The notes: generated by a model from the sequence alone, not told the origin. A DNA stretch of 34,182 bases from Pseudomonas fluorescens (GCF_018614775.1 NZ_JAGGOF010000043.1:1-34182), one strand, 5' to 3'; counted from the stretch's first letter, positions 24,340 to 32,884 are shown. Numbers and translations: made by a program.

Positions 24340-25967
24340 GCCGTACTTTGAACTCAGGGGGTGGTGTGGAGCTTTTTTTCAAATCGCGGCCGGCGCGGTG
24401 GGGCTGGCTGTTGCTGGCGGTCGGGGGACCGTCGGCATTCGCGGCCCAGGCTGGCCAGGAAGCTGAGCCAGCGGCGCGCCAGGTGGACGTGAACGAGTAC
24501 TTCGTGCGGGGCAACACCGTGCTCGATGCCCGGGCCATCGAGGAAGCGGTGTACCCGTTCCTCGGCCCGCAAAAGACCCTGGACGATATTGAAGGGGCGC
24601 GCGAAGCCCTGCAGAAGGTTTATCAGGCACGCGGTTATCAATCGGTGTTCGTCGAGCTGCCGGAGCAGAAAGTCGAAGACGGCATCGTCTATCTGCAAGT
24701 CAGTGAGACCAAGGTCGGCCGGGTGCGGGTCGTCGGTGCCAAGCACTACTCGCCGGTGGAAATCCGTGACGACGTGCCGGCGCTCAAGGAAGGCGAGGTG
24801 CCGGATTTTGCTCAGGTCCAGACGGAGCTGGCGCGGCTGAACAAAACCCCCGGGCGCCAAGTGATGCCGCTGGTGCGGGAAGGCCAGCGGCCCGGCACCA
24901 TGGACGTGGATTTGCAGGTCGAAGACCAGGACCCCTGGCAAGCCAGCCTCGGGCTGAACAACGACTACAGCGCCGACACCGAAAAGCTGCGCACCGTCGC
25001 CAGCCTGGGCTACAACAATCTCTGGCAGCTGGGCCACAGCGTTTCGCTGACCTTCTTTACCGCGCCCCAGGACACCGACAACGCCAAGGTCTGGTCCGGT
25101 TCCTATACCGCGCCGTTGAACGAGCGCTGGAGCGTGCAGTTCTCCGGCTACCAGTCTGACAGCAACGTGGCGACCGTCGGCGGCAGCAACGTGTTGGGCA
25201 AGGGGCATTCCTACGGGGTTTCGGCGATCTACAGCCTGCCGTCCAGTGCGGCCTGGGCCAACACCTTCTCCGTCGGGGTGGACTTCAAGGACTTCGAGGA
25301 AGAGCTGAACCTGGGCGGCGCCAGCGACAAGGCGCCGCTCAAGTACGCGCCGTTCACCTTTGCCTATAACGGCTTGCGCTACACCCAAAGCAGCCAGTTG
25401 GGCCTCGGCCTGAGCCTGGTGGCGGGCACACGCAGCCTGCTGGGCTACGGCAGTTCCGACGAAGAGTTCGACTACAAGCGCTATCGCGCCAGCCCCAGCT
25501 TCGCGGTGCTCAAGGGCGACGGCAACTACACCTTCACGTTTGGCAACGACTGGCAGACCGCCTCGAAAGCCGCCTTCCAACTGGCCTCCGGACCGCTGGT
25601 CTCCAACGAGCAATTCTCTGCCGGTGGAGCCACGTCGGTGCGCGGTTACCTGGCGGCCGAGCGCACCGGGGATGACGGCTACCTGCTGTCCCAGGAACTG
25701 CGCACACCGTCCCTCGCCAGGTTCCTCGGCAGCCACGTCCAGGAATGGCGGTTCTATGCCTTCGCCGAAGGCGCCCAGTTGTACCTGCGTGACGAGCTGC
25801 CCGACCAGGAAGCCGATTACAGCCTGGCCAGCGTTGGTCTCGGCACCCGCGCCAGCCTGAGCAAATGGCTGTCCGGCAGCCTCGATTGGGGCTACCCGCT
25901 GCTCGACGGGCCGAACACCTCGAAACAGGAATCGCGCCTGCACTTCAACCTGCAAGCGACGTTTTGA
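24336..25967 (+). CDS. pdtB: Two-partner secretion outer-membrane transporter (TpsB, ShlB/FhaC family)
   Basis: Protein of up to 543 residues. A signal peptide (cleavage near AFA-AQ) is followed by POTRA_2 and ShlB-type POTRA domains (about 48-200: VDVNEYFVRGNTVLDARAIEE onward, TKVGRVRVVGAKHYSP). A 16-strand barrel follows, with the conserved L6 motif VRGY at 435-438 and a terminal aromatic (LQATF) for BAM recognition. Family role: it recognises the TPS domain of a TpsA exoprotein in the periplasm and passes it across the outer membrane. The start may be TTG 24336, overlapping the previous stop as TTGA, or GTG 24366, preceded by CAGGGGG; both keep the signal peptide. The match to pdtB rests on its neighbours (phdA before, exbB/exbD after). 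No TpsA gene lies in this window. The ExbB-like gene starts 17 bases downstream. Confidence 0.9.
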   Translation: MSRTLNSGGGVELFFKSRPARWGWLLLAVGGPSAFAAQAGQEAEPAARQVDVNEYFVRGNTVLDARAIEEAVYPFLGPQKTLDDIEGAREALQKVYQARGYQSVFVELPEQKVEDGIVYLQVSETKVGRVRVVGAKHYSPVEIRDDVPALKEGEVPDFAQVQTELARLNKTPGRQVMPLVREGQRPGTMDVDLQVEDQDPWQASLGLNNDYSADTEKLRTVASLGYNNLWQLGHSVSLTFFTAPQDTDNAKVWSGSYTAPLNERWSVQFSGYQSDSNVATVGGSNVLGKGHSYGVSAIYSLPSSAAWANTFSVGVDFKDFEEELNLGGASDKAPLKYAPFTFAYNGLRYTQSSQLGLGLSLVAGTRSLLGYGSSDEEFDYKRYRASPSFAVLKGDGNYTFTFGNDWQTASKAAFQLASGPLVSNEQFSAGGATSVRGYLAAERTGDDGYLLSQELRTPSLARFLGSHVQEWRFYAFAEGAQLYLRDELPDQEADYSLASVGLGTRASLSKWLSGSLDWGYPLLDGPNTSKQESRLHFNLQATF

Positions 25968-25984
25968 ACCCAGGAGTCATGTCC

Positions 25985-27784
25985 ATGCAACGCTTATTGT
26001 TATCCGTGTTTATCTGCCTGGGGCTGGTGCTTCCGGCGACCGCCAACGCCTGGTGGCAGGACGATTGGCACTACCGCAAACAGATCTCCGTGGACACCAC
26101 GCCCCAAGGCGCCGCCATCGCCCAGGCGTTGGGGCGCACGGCGCTGCTGGTGCGCTTGCACACCGGCAACTTCACCTTCGACGGGGTCAAGGACGATGGC
26201 TCGGACCTGCGTTTCGTCAGTGCCGACGACAAGACCGTGCTCAATCACCAGATCGAAAGCTTCGACCCGCTGATGGGCATGGCGCTGATCTGGGTCGATG
26301 TGCCGAGCGTAGAGGGCGGCCAGCGCCAGGACCTGTGGATGTACTACGGCAACCAGAAAGCGCCGGCCACCGGCAGCGGCCAGTTGACCTTTGACCCGGA
26401 CTACACCGCGCTGTACCACTTCGACGGCGCCACCGGTGTGCCGCCCAAGGACACCACGGCCTACGGCAATAACGCCCAGGGCGCTGTCGGTACCAGTATC
26501 GATGGGGTGATCGGGCGCGCTCTGCAGTTCAGCGGCCAGCCGTTGTTGCTGCCTGCCAGCCCTTCGTTGCAGCACAACCCCGGCGCGGCGTTCACATTCA
26601 GCACGTGGCTGCGCCAGGACCAGGCCAGCGGCGAACAGATCATTCTGGCCCGTCACGAAGCCGCCAGCAGTCTGCTGGTGGGGGTCAACCAGGGCGTGCC
26701 GTTCGTGGCGATCGACGGCCAGCGTGCCGTCTCGACCCAACCATTGAACCCCGGCCAATGGCAGCACCTGGCGTTGACCGCCTCGGGCGATCGGGTGGTG
26801 CTGTACGTCAATGGCCGTGAAACCGCGAACCTGGCCGTGGCAATGCCGGCATTCAATTCGCCCATCGCCCTGGGGGCGGACGTTGCCGGCGGTGCCTTCG
26901 CGCCGTTCAGCGGGGCCATGGACGAAGCACGGCTGTCCAAGGTCGCGCGCCCGGCGCCGTTGCTGTTGGCCGACGCGAATGCCCAGGGCGCCGAATCGAA
27001 ACTGGTGACCTACGGCGTCGATGAAGAGCAGTCCGGTTTCGGTTTCGGCAGCCTGGGTTTTCTGTTGAACGCCGTGCCACTGGACGCCTGGGTGATCATC
27101 AGCGTGCTGGTGCTGATGATGTTCCAGTCGTGGATCATCATGATCCGCAAGAACCGCATGGTCAGCCGCCTCAGCGCTGCCAACGAGGCCTTCCGCGAAC
27201 AGTTCGCCAACATCGGCACGCGCCTGGAAATGTTCGCCGACGACCAGGGCCTCGCCCAGCGTCTGCAGCATTCGTCGCTGTGGCGCCTGTACCTGGTGGC
27301 CGTCAAGGAGATCCGCACCCGTCGTGAGCAGGGCGCCGATACCTCATCGGTTTCGGCCGCCACCATCGAAGCGATCCGCTGTTCCATGGACGGCGTGCGC
27401 ACCCGGGAGAACCAGCAGCTCAGTTCGAAGCTCTCGACCCTGTCCAACGCCATTGCCGGCGGGCCATACATCGGTCTGCTGGGCACCGTGCTCGGGATCA
27501 TGGTGGTGTTCCTCGGCACCGCGATGGCCGGCGACGTGAACATCAACGCCATTGCCCCGGGCATGGCCGCCGCCTTGCTCGCCACCGCCATGGGCCTGTT
27601 CGTCGCGATCCCGGCGCTGTTTGGCTACAACCGCCTGGTCACCCGCAACAGGGAAGTCAGCGCCGACATGCGGGTGTTCGTCGACGAGTTCATCACCCGC
27701 CTGGCGGAGATGCACGGCGAAAGCCAGTCCGGCGAAGCGGCTCATCGTCGCGATCATCACGCCCAATCGTTCGTACCGGCCTGA
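25985..27784 (+). CDS. exbB: ExbB/TolQ-type proton channel protein with DUF2341 and LamG-like periplasmic domains
   Basis: Protein of 599 residues. ATG 25985 has AGGAG 8 bases upstream; the ATG at 25979 is too close to it. The signal peptide cleaves near ANA-WW. Residues ~23-140 match DUF2341 (WWQDDWHYRKQISVDTT..., ending in IWVDVPSVEGGQRQDLWMYYGN). About 145-345 is a LamG/concanavalin-like domain (YHFDGATG, FTFSTWLRQD, GQWQHLALTASGDRVVLYVNG). The ExbB/TolQ domain begins with TM1 at about 356-380, then has a cytoplasmic coiled region, TM2 (GPYIGLLGTVLGIMVVFLG, from about 492) and TM3 (MAAALLATAMGLFVAIPALF, from about 526). Ordinary ExbB proteins have about 220-330 residues. Role: with ExbD it uses the proton gradient to energise TonB. 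The large lectin-like periplasmic head suggests binding of glycan or of a secreted partner, which is inference. Confidence 0.92.
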   Translation: MQRLLLSVFICLGLVLPATANAWWQDDWHYRKQISVDTTPQGAAIAQALGRTALLVRLHTGNFTFDGVKDDGSDLRFVSADDKTVLNHQIESFDPLMGMALIWVDVPSVEGGQRQDLWMYYGNQKAPATGSGQLTFDPDYTALYHFDGATGVPPKDTTAYGNNAQGAVGTSIDGVIGRALQFSGQPLLLPASPSLQHNPGAAFTFSTWLRQDQASGEQIILARHEAASSLLVGVNQGVPFVAIDGQRAVSTQPLNPGQWQHLALTASGDRVVLYVNGRETANLAVAMPAFNSPIALGADVAGGAFAPFSGAMDEARLSKVARPAPLLLADANAQGAESKLVTYGVDEEQSGFGFGSLGFLLNAVPLDAWVIISVLVLMMFQSWIIMIRKNRMVSRLSAANEAFREQFANIGTRLEMFADDQGLAQRLQHSSLWRLYLVAVKEIRTRREQGADTSSVSAATIEAIRCSMDGVRTRENQQLSSKLSTLSNAIAGGPYIGLLGTVLGIMVVFLGTAMAGDVNINAIAPGMAAALLATAMGLFVAIPALFGYNRLVTRNREVSADMRVFVDEFITRLAEMHGESQSGEAAHRRDHHAQSFVPA

Positions 27785-27794
27785 GGGGATCGCG

Positions 27795-28220
27795 ATGGCT
27801 AGCGTAAATACTTCTCACGATGACGACGATGATGCGGCAGTGGACAGCATCAACATCACGCCGCTGGTGGACGTGCTCATGGTGGTGCTGGTGATGTTCA
27901 TCCTCACGGCCACGGCGCAGGTGTCGGGGATCCAGATCAACCTGCCGAAGGCCAGCGCCTCGGTGTCGTTGTCCGAAGCCAAGACCAAGGCGATTTCGGT
28001 GAACGACGGCGGGCAGGTGTTCCTCGACGCCTACCCGGTGACCCTGGCCGAGCTGGAAGAGCGTCTGCGTATCGAAAAGGCGCAGAGCCCGGACTTCCCG
28101 ATCATCGTGCGCGGTGATGCCACGGTGCAGTACCAGAAGGTCATCGAAGTGCTCGATCTGTTGCGGCGCCTGGAACTGTCCCAGGTCGGCCTCGTTACCG
28201 GCAAACCGAGCCAGGGCTGA
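27795..28220 (+). CDS. exbD: ExbD/TolR biopolymer transport protein
   Basis: Inner-membrane protein of 141 residues. It has a short acidic N-terminus (HDDDDDAAVDSINITPLVD), one membrane helix (about 24-42) beginning with the essential ion-relay Asp of the family (PLVDVLMVVLVMFILT), and a periplasmic TolR/ExbD domain ending in RGDATVQYQKVIEVLDLLRR. It pairs with ExbB in the proton-driven motor that powers TonB. The start at 27795 follows GAGGGG and lies 10 bases after the ExbB stop; the TonB-like gene starts 2 bases after its own stop. Length and motifs are normal. The five-Asp run near the N-terminus is mildly unusual. Confidence 0.93.
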   Translation: MASVNTSHDDDDDAAVDSINITPLVDVLMVVLVMFILTATAQVSGIQINLPKASASVSLSEAKTKAISVNDGGQVFLDAYPVTLAELEERLRIEKAQSPDFPIIVRGDATVQYQKVIEVLDLLRRLELSQVGLVTGKPSQG

Positions 28221-28222
28221 TC

Positions 28223-28927
28223 ATGACCGCGAAACTTCCGATCAACCCGCCGCCGGTCAAGACCGCGCCGCTGCGCCTGCTCAAGTGGGCTGCGGGCCTG
28301 GTGCTGGGCGTCGTGGCGGCCTGGCTGCTGTGGCAGTGGGCCAACGACATGAGTGGCGTGCGCCGCGAGGCGCCGAAGGTGCCGACCATCATCCCGCTGC
28401 CGCCACCGCCGCCACCGCCGCCGGAAAAACCCAAGGAGCCGGAACCCAAGGTCGAGGAGAAGGTGGTCGAGCCCGAGCCGACCCCGGAGCCCGAAGAGGT
28501 CAAGCCCGAGGAAGAAGCGCCGCCCTCGCCGGTGGATGACCTGGCGAAACCGATGCAAATGGACGGCGACGCCCAGTCCGGCACCGACGCTTTCAACATC
28601 GGCGCGGGCAAGGGCGGCGGCATGGCCGGGGCAGGGGGCGGGCGCCTGGGTAACGGCACCTACAGCCAGTTCCTGGCCTTCACCTTCCAGCGCCTGCTGC
28701 GCGAGAACCCCGAGCTGCGCAGCCTGGCGTTCTCGCTGCAAGCCGACGTCTGGCTGAGTGCCGTGGGCGAGATCACCCGGGTCGAGCTGGTCAAGTCCAG
28801 CGGCAACCCGCAAGTGGATGAGCAAGTGATATCCGCCTTGCGCACCGCGCCCCATTTGAGTGAGCGGCCACCGGCCTCGCTGACTTTGCCTGTGCGCCTG
28901 TCCTTGCAGGGCCGGCGACCGGGTTAA
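28223..28927 (+). CDS. TonB-like energy transducer
   Basis: Protein of 234 residues. A short cytoplasmic N-terminus and one membrane helix (about 20-41) come first. A Pro-rich, then Lys/Glu-Pro-rich periplasmic linker (about 50-105: IIPLPPPPPPPPEKPKEPEP onward) and a Gly-rich patch (about 125-145) precede a C-terminal TonB/TolA-like domain (about 146-232: ADVWLSAVGEITRVELVKSSGNPQVDEQV). Role: carries energy from ExbB/ExbD to an outer-membrane partner. The classical partner is a TonB-dependent receptor, but none is encoded here; the nearby outer-membrane proteins are a TpsB and a putative porin. The gene is tightly spaced after exbD. The helix lacks an evident SXXXH motif (it reads LKWAAGLVLGVVAAWLLWQW), which distinguishes it from canonical TonB. 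Confidence 0.9.
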   Translation: MTAKLPINPPPVKTAPLRLLKWAAGLVLGVVAAWLLWQWANDMSGVRREAPKVPTIIPLPPPPPPPPEKPKEPEPKVEEKVVEPEPTPEPEEVKPEEEAPPSPVDDLAKPMQMDGDAQSGTDAFNIGAGKGGGMAGAGGGRLGNGTYSQFLAFTFQRLLRENPELRSLAFSLQADVWLSAVGEITRVELVKSSGNPQVDEQVISALRTAPHLSERPPASLTLPVRLSLQGRRPG

Positions 28928-28966
28928 CCGACTATTTGAAAGTTTGCCAACAGGAGTTGTGTGCAG

Positions 28967-30658
28967 ATGATTTCCAATGTGAATCGATTGTCGTGGGCGG
29001 TCGGCCTGGTGGTCTTGAGCCTGGCCGGGCACGCGACGGCGGCCCCGGCACCGTCGGAGAACGCCACGATCAATCTGATCCGCCTGCTGGTGCAGCAGGG
29101 CGTGTTGAAGCAGGACCAGGCCGATGGCCTGATCGCCCAGGCGGAACGGGAAGCGGTGCAGGCCCGTCAGGCGACTAGCGCGGTGGCTGCGGCGCCAGCG
29201 GGTGCGCCTGGGGACGTGCGCGTGCAATACGTGCCGAACATCGTGCGCGAGCAGATCCGCGACCAGGTCAAGGCGGAAGTCATGGCCACCGCCAAGCAGG
29301 AAAACTGGGCCCAGCCCAATACGTTCCCGGACTGGGTTTCGCGGATCAGCTTCGATGGTGACATTCGCCTGCGGGATGAGTCGCGCTACTACTCGGGCAC
29401 CAACAGCAACCAGATCGTCGACTTCGCCCGGCTCAATGACAAAGGGCCGTACGACGTCAACCCCAACAGCAGTACCGGTCTACCGCCATTGCTCAACACC
29501 CGCGAAGACCGGGAAAACCTGTTCCGCCTGCGCGCACGCCTGGGTATGAAGGCAGTGATTGCCCCAGAGTGGACCGCCGGCATCCGCATTGGCACCGGCT
29601 CGGACAACAACCCGGTGTCGACTACCCAGACCCTGGGTGGCGGTTTCGGCAAGAAAGACATCTGGCTCGACCAGGGTTACCTGAACTGGAAGCCATCGGA
29701 TGAACTGACTGTGACTGGCGGGCGCTTTGCCAACCCGTTTTTCTCCACCGACCTGCTGTATTCCGGTGACCTGAACTTCGATGGCGTGGCGGCGATTTTC
29801 AACCATAAGCTCAATCAGGATTGGGGTGTGTTCGGCACCGTCGGTGCGTTCCCGGTGGAATACACCAACGACACCAGCACCAGCAACGGCTCCGATAAGG
29901 AAGAGAGCGATAACAAGTGGCTGTACGGTGCGCAACTCGGGGCCAACTGGGCGATCAACGACAGCAATCGGATCAAGGCCGCGATGGCCTACTACCGCTT
30001 CGACGACATCGAAGGCCAGCGCTCTTCGCCCTGCCAACCCTGGGCCGGTGATCCGGGCTGCGACAGCGACGGTTCGCGCGTGGCGTTCATGCAAAAGGGC
30101 AACACGGTGTTCCAGCTGCGAGACATCACGCCCAACCCGCTCAACCCCTCCACCACGCCACAGCCGCAATTCGTCGGGCTGGCCTCGGAATTCAACCTGC
30201 TGGACCTGAATGTCGCCTGGGACGCCGACCTGCCAGAAGACCTGAAGTTGCGCAGCCAGGCCCACTACGTTCACAACCTGGGCTACGACGAAGGCGAGAT
30301 GCGCAAGCGCTCCGCCGGCCAGTTTGCCAACAACCTGGACAGCAACGGCGAAGTGGAAAGCGGCGCCAACGCCTGGATGCTCCAGTTCACCCTGGGCAAT
30401 TCGCTCGAGCTCAAGCGCCAGGGCGACTGGAACCTGTTCGCCGGCTACAAGTACATCCAGCCGGACGCCTTGCCGGACGGCTTCAACGATTCGTCATTCC
30501 ACCTGGGTGGCACCAACGCCAAGGGCTATTTCCTGGGCGGCAACTATGGCTTGGCGAGCAATGTCTTTGCCACCGGTCGCTGGTTGAGTTCCGAAGCGGT
30601 GTACGGCGCGCCGTACGACATCGATGTCTTGCAGCTTGAAATCAACACGCGCTTCTAA
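28967..30658 (+). CDS. Putative outer-membrane porin (Porin_5-like)
   Basis: Protein of about 563 residues. A GTG at 28961 is also possible; CAGGAG lies 4 bases before the GTG and 10 before ATG 28967. The signal peptide cleaves near ATA-AP. A short helical coiled segment follows (NLIRLLVQQGVLKQDQADGL region) and is typical of the putative porin family. The rest alternates polar and hydrophobic residues with many aromatics (FDGDIRLRDESRYYSGTNS, YLNWKPSDELTVTGGRFANP) and ends in NTRF, an outer-membrane beta-barrel signature. It contains one cysteine pair (SSPCQPWAGDPGCDSDGS) that could close a surface loop. It sits in the ExbB-ExbD-TonB operon, where my recollection of P. aeruginosa also places such a gene (PA0696). 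Substrate unknown. Confidence 0.85.
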   Translation: MISNVNRLSWAVGLVVLSLAGHATAAPAPSENATINLIRLLVQQGVLKQDQADGLIAQAEREAVQARQATSAVAAAPAGAPGDVRVQYVPNIVREQIRDQVKAEVMATAKQENWAQPNTFPDWVSRISFDGDIRLRDESRYYSGTNSNQIVDFARLNDKGPYDVNPNSSTGLPPLLNTREDRENLFRLRARLGMKAVIAPEWTAGIRIGTGSDNNPVSTTQTLGGGFGKKDIWLDQGYLNWKPSDELTVTGGRFANPFFSTDLLYSGDLNFDGVAAIFNHKLNQDWGVFGTVGAFPVEYTNDTSTSNGSDKEESDNKWLYGAQLGANWAINDSNRIKAAMAYYRFDDIEGQRSSPCQPWAGDPGCDSDGSRVAFMQKGNTVFQLRDITPNPLNPSTTPQPQFVGLASEFNLLDLNVAWDADLPEDLKLRSQAHYVHNLGYDEGEMRKRSAGQFANNLDSNGEVESGANAWMLQFTLGNSLELKRQGDWNLFAGYKYIQPDALPDGFNDSSFHLGGTNAKGYFLGGNYGLASNVFATGRWLSSEAVYGAPYDIDVLQLEINTRF

Positions 30659-30673
30659 GCGCAGGGAGGCCCC

Positions 30674-31321
30674 ATGAAAAGGCGAGCCATGAACCATACG
30701 CCGGTCGCGTTGCTGCTGGTGGGCCTGCTGCTGAACGGCAGCGCCCATGGCGAAGGCCTGGAAGAGCGTTTGCGCGCGCAACTGCGCAGCACCACCGCGC
30801 AGTTGCAAGCCCTGCAAAGCGAACAGGCCCAGGCCAGCGCCGCGCGCCAGGCCGCCGATAACCAGGCCCGGGACGCGGAGGCCCAGATCAAGCAGTTGAC
30901 CGCGCAGTTGAACAAGGCCCAAGCCGTGAACGAGCAATTGGCCGGGCACCAACAGAGCCTGCAAAGCCAGGCCCAGGCCCAGGTGGCGGCCAGCAATGAG
31001 CAGATCGGCAAGTTCAAGAAAGCCTACGACGAGTTGCTGGCCCTGGCCCGTGGCAAGGAAGCCGAGCGCGCCCGCCTGCAAGCGCAACTGACCGAGCGTG
31101 ACACACAAGTGCAGCAATGTTCGGTCAAGAATCAACAGATGTACGAGGTCGCCAAGACGCTGCTCCACGCTTACGAAACCATTGATGTGGCTGACGTGAT
31201 GAAGATCCGTCAACCATTCGCCGCCAAGACCCGGGTGCGCTTCGAGGAGCTGGCCCAGGGCTTTGGCGACGACCTCTACAAGAACCGTTTCGACGCGCCC
31301 CAGGCCTCGATCACCCACTGA
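30674..31321 (+). CDS. Periplasmic coiled-coil protein of unknown function
   Basis: Protein of 215 residues. The ATG at 30674 follows GGGAGG with 4 bases between. A signal peptide ends near GSAHG-EG. Residues ~30-155 form a continuous coiled coil dominated by Gln, Ala and Glu (LEERLRAQLRSTTAQLQALQ onward). The last ~60 residues are a compact segment (QQCSVKNQQMYEVAKTLLHA through FEELAQGF) with one Cys. No enzymatic motif. The gene starts 15 bases after the porin stop and is followed 22 bases later by the YbjN-like gene, so it belongs to the operon. It may be a periplasmic scaffold or chaperone linking inner-membrane and outer-membrane components, by analogy with other coiled-coil periplasmic proteins. 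That is inference. Confidence 0.8.
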   Translation: MKRRAMNHTPVALLLVGLLLNGSAHGEGLEERLRAQLRSTTAQLQALQSEQAQASAARQAADNQARDAEAQIKQLTAQLNKAQAVNEQLAGHQQSLQSQAQAQVAASNEQIGKFKKAYDELLALARGKEAERARLQAQLTERDTQVQQCSVKNQQMYEVAKTLLHAYETIDVADVMKIRQPFAAKTRVRFEELAQGFGDDLYKNRFDAPQASITH

Positions 31322-31343
31322 TTTGTGCAAGGAAGAACCGACC

Positions 31344-31823
31344 ATGACCGCAATGATTGAACACGTCTCTGTGACATCCCTGACCGAGCTGTTGCAGGCT
31401 GCGGGTTACCGGGTCAACGAAAGCGAGCAGAACGGCATCGTGCAACTGCTCAGCGCCAGCCAGGGCATTGGCTATGCGGTGCGCTTGGGCAATCCAACCG
31501 CGACACCGGGCGAGTACCTGGACTTTACCTTCAGCTGCGCCTTGCGCGTGCAGGGCGAGTTGCCGGCCGGGCTGGCGGAGCTGTGGAACGCCTCGCGGCG
31601 CTTTGCCCGGTTGTCGGTGCAAGGTGAGTTCCTGGTGATGGAAATGGACGTGGTGGTCGCGGCGGGTGTCAGCGCCGATCACCTGCGCAGCCATCTGGAA
31701 CTGTGGGATCGCCTGTTGCAGGAATTCATCGTCTACCTGCGCGAATACAGCCAGAACGCGGCGCGGCTGCAAACCCGGCCCGAACCGGCCGAGGCCCCAC
31801 TGGAAGAGGCCGTGGCATCGTGA
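31344..31823 (+). CDS. YbjN-domain protein (type III chaperone-like fold)
   Basis: Cytoplasmic protein of 159 residues without a signal peptide. The ATG at 31344 follows AAGGAAG at good spacing. The pattern ...LTELLQAAGYRVNESEQNGIVQLLSASQG...FTFSCALRV...WNASRRFARLSVQGEFLVMEMDVVV...HLRSHLELWDRLLQEFIVYL matches the YbjN family, whose fold is like that of type III secretion chaperones. The 3' end overlaps the GTG start of the isomerase gene as GTGA. Role unknown: a chaperone for one of the exported products of the operon is possible, but no partner is shown. Confidence 0.8.
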   Translation: MTAMIEHVSVTSLTELLQAAGYRVNESEQNGIVQLLSASQGIGYAVRLGNPTATPGEYLDFTFSCALRVQGELPAGLAELWNASRRFARLSVQGEFLVMEMDVVVAAGVSADHLRSHLELWDRLLQEFIVYLREYSQNAARLQTRPEPAEAPLEEAVAS

Positions 31824-32764
31824 AGAAACCGAGCTTCGTCATCAGCGCCGCGGCGCTGGGGCTGGTGGCTGTGGCGGTGGTGCTTGGCCTGCGCCCGGGC
31901 AGCGATCCGATCGCAGCGGTGCAGACCGTCAACAGGGCGCCGGCCGAGTCGCCGAGCCTGGCCCGGTTGGGCAACCAGCAAGTCAGCCCGGATGAACTGA
32001 AAACCCTGCTGGCTGCCCTGGCTCCCGAGGTTCGTCAACAGATGCGCGGCAATCGGACCGCCCTGGAAGGCTGGATCCGTGCACGGCTGGCAGAAAAAGC
32101 CGTGTTGGAGCAGGCCGATGCGCAAGGCTGGCGACAGCGCCCGGAGGTGGAGCGCCAGACCCGGGCGGCGACTGAGCAGATTGTGTTTCGCGACTATTTG
32201 CAGTCGGTCAGCCAGGTGCCGGCGGGCTATCCCAGCGACGAAGAGTTGAAGCAGGCTTACGACGCCGGCAAAGCCAACTGGACCGCGCCGGCGTTGTATC
32301 GGATCAGCCAGATCTTCCTGGCGGCCACCGAGCCGCAAACGGTGGAGGCGGTGCGGCGGCAAGCCTTGGAGTTGAGCAAGAAAGCCCAGGCGGCGCCGGC
32401 CGAGTTTGCTGCGCTGGCAACCCGCTATTCCCAGGACCGCGCCAGTGCCGAGCGGGGCGGCGACAGTGGGTTCCAGCCATTGCAGCAGTTGGTGCCGCAG
32501 GTGCGTGAGGCGGTGGCGCGGTTGAAGATTGGCGGCGTTTCCGATCCGGTGCAGAGCGCGGCGGGGTTCCATGTGATCAAGCTCACTGAGCAGCAACCGG
32601 CCCGGGCAGCGACCCTGGACGAAGTCCGCGAACGCCTGACCCAGGCTTTGCGCGCCCAGCGCCAGGAGCAGATCGCCAAGGCCTACCTGGACGGCATGCT
32701 CGACACCGCGACCCTGAGCATTGATGGGGCGCAGTTGAGCAAGGTGTTGGAGGAAGCTCAATAG
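31820..32764 (+). CDS. Membrane-anchored parvulin-type peptidyl-prolyl isomerase
   Basis: Protein of 314 residues starting at GTG 31820, which overlaps the previous stop by 4 bases. An N-terminal hydrophobic segment (about 6-24) is a signal anchor or uncleaved signal with no lipobox. A SurA/PrsA-like helical chaperone domain spans about 45-150 (LARLGNQQVSPDELKTLLAA onward). A rotamase domain (about 160-260) has the parvulin phrases YRISQIFLAA, FAALATRYSQD, GGDSGFQ and AAGFHVIKL. A C-terminal helix closes the chaperone core. Role: folding assistance for outer-membrane or secreted proteins in the periplasm. In this operon likely clients are the TpsB barrel, the porin or an exoprotein. Position and type agree with P. 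aeruginosa PA0699 as I recall it. Confidence 0.9.
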   Translation: MKKPSFVISAAALGLVAVAVVLGLRPGSDPIAAVQTVNRAPAESPSLARLGNQQVSPDELKTLLAALAPEVRQQMRGNRTALEGWIRARLAEKAVLEQADAQGWRQRPEVERQTRAATEQIVFRDYLQSVSQVPAGYPSDEELKQAYDAGKANWTAPALYRISQIFLAATEPQTVEAVRRQALELSKKAQAAPAEFAALATRYSQDRASAERGGDSGFQPLQQLVPQVREAVARLKIGGVSDPVQSAAGFHVIKLTEQQPARAATLDEVRERLTQALRAQRQEQIAKAYLDGMLDTATLSIDGAQLSKVLEEAQ

Positions 32765-32794
32765 GGCTGCGCCTGGCCTTTGAGCTTGCCAGCG

Positions 32795-32884
32795 CTGTGG
32801 AAGCAAAGCCTGCTCGCGATGCAAGCGCCTCGGTCACTTGGAAGACCGCGTCATCTTCATCGCGGGCAAGCCTTGCTCCCACAG
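32795..32884. repeat. REPIN (two inverted REP copies)
   Basis: Two 26-bp REP copies face each other, at 32795-32820 (minus orientation) and 32859-32884 (plus orientation), separated by 38 bases. They agree at 22 of 26 positions. This is the usual REPIN form in Pseudomonas. It lies between the isomerase gene and the LysR-type gene and may act as the end of the long operon transcript. Confidence 0.9.

Noticed and set aside
24354..25955. Open frame of 533 codons on the minus strand across the TpsB gene
   Set aside because: It mirrors the coding frame of a TpsB protein with POTRA and VRGY motifs. No domain is visible in the antisense product.
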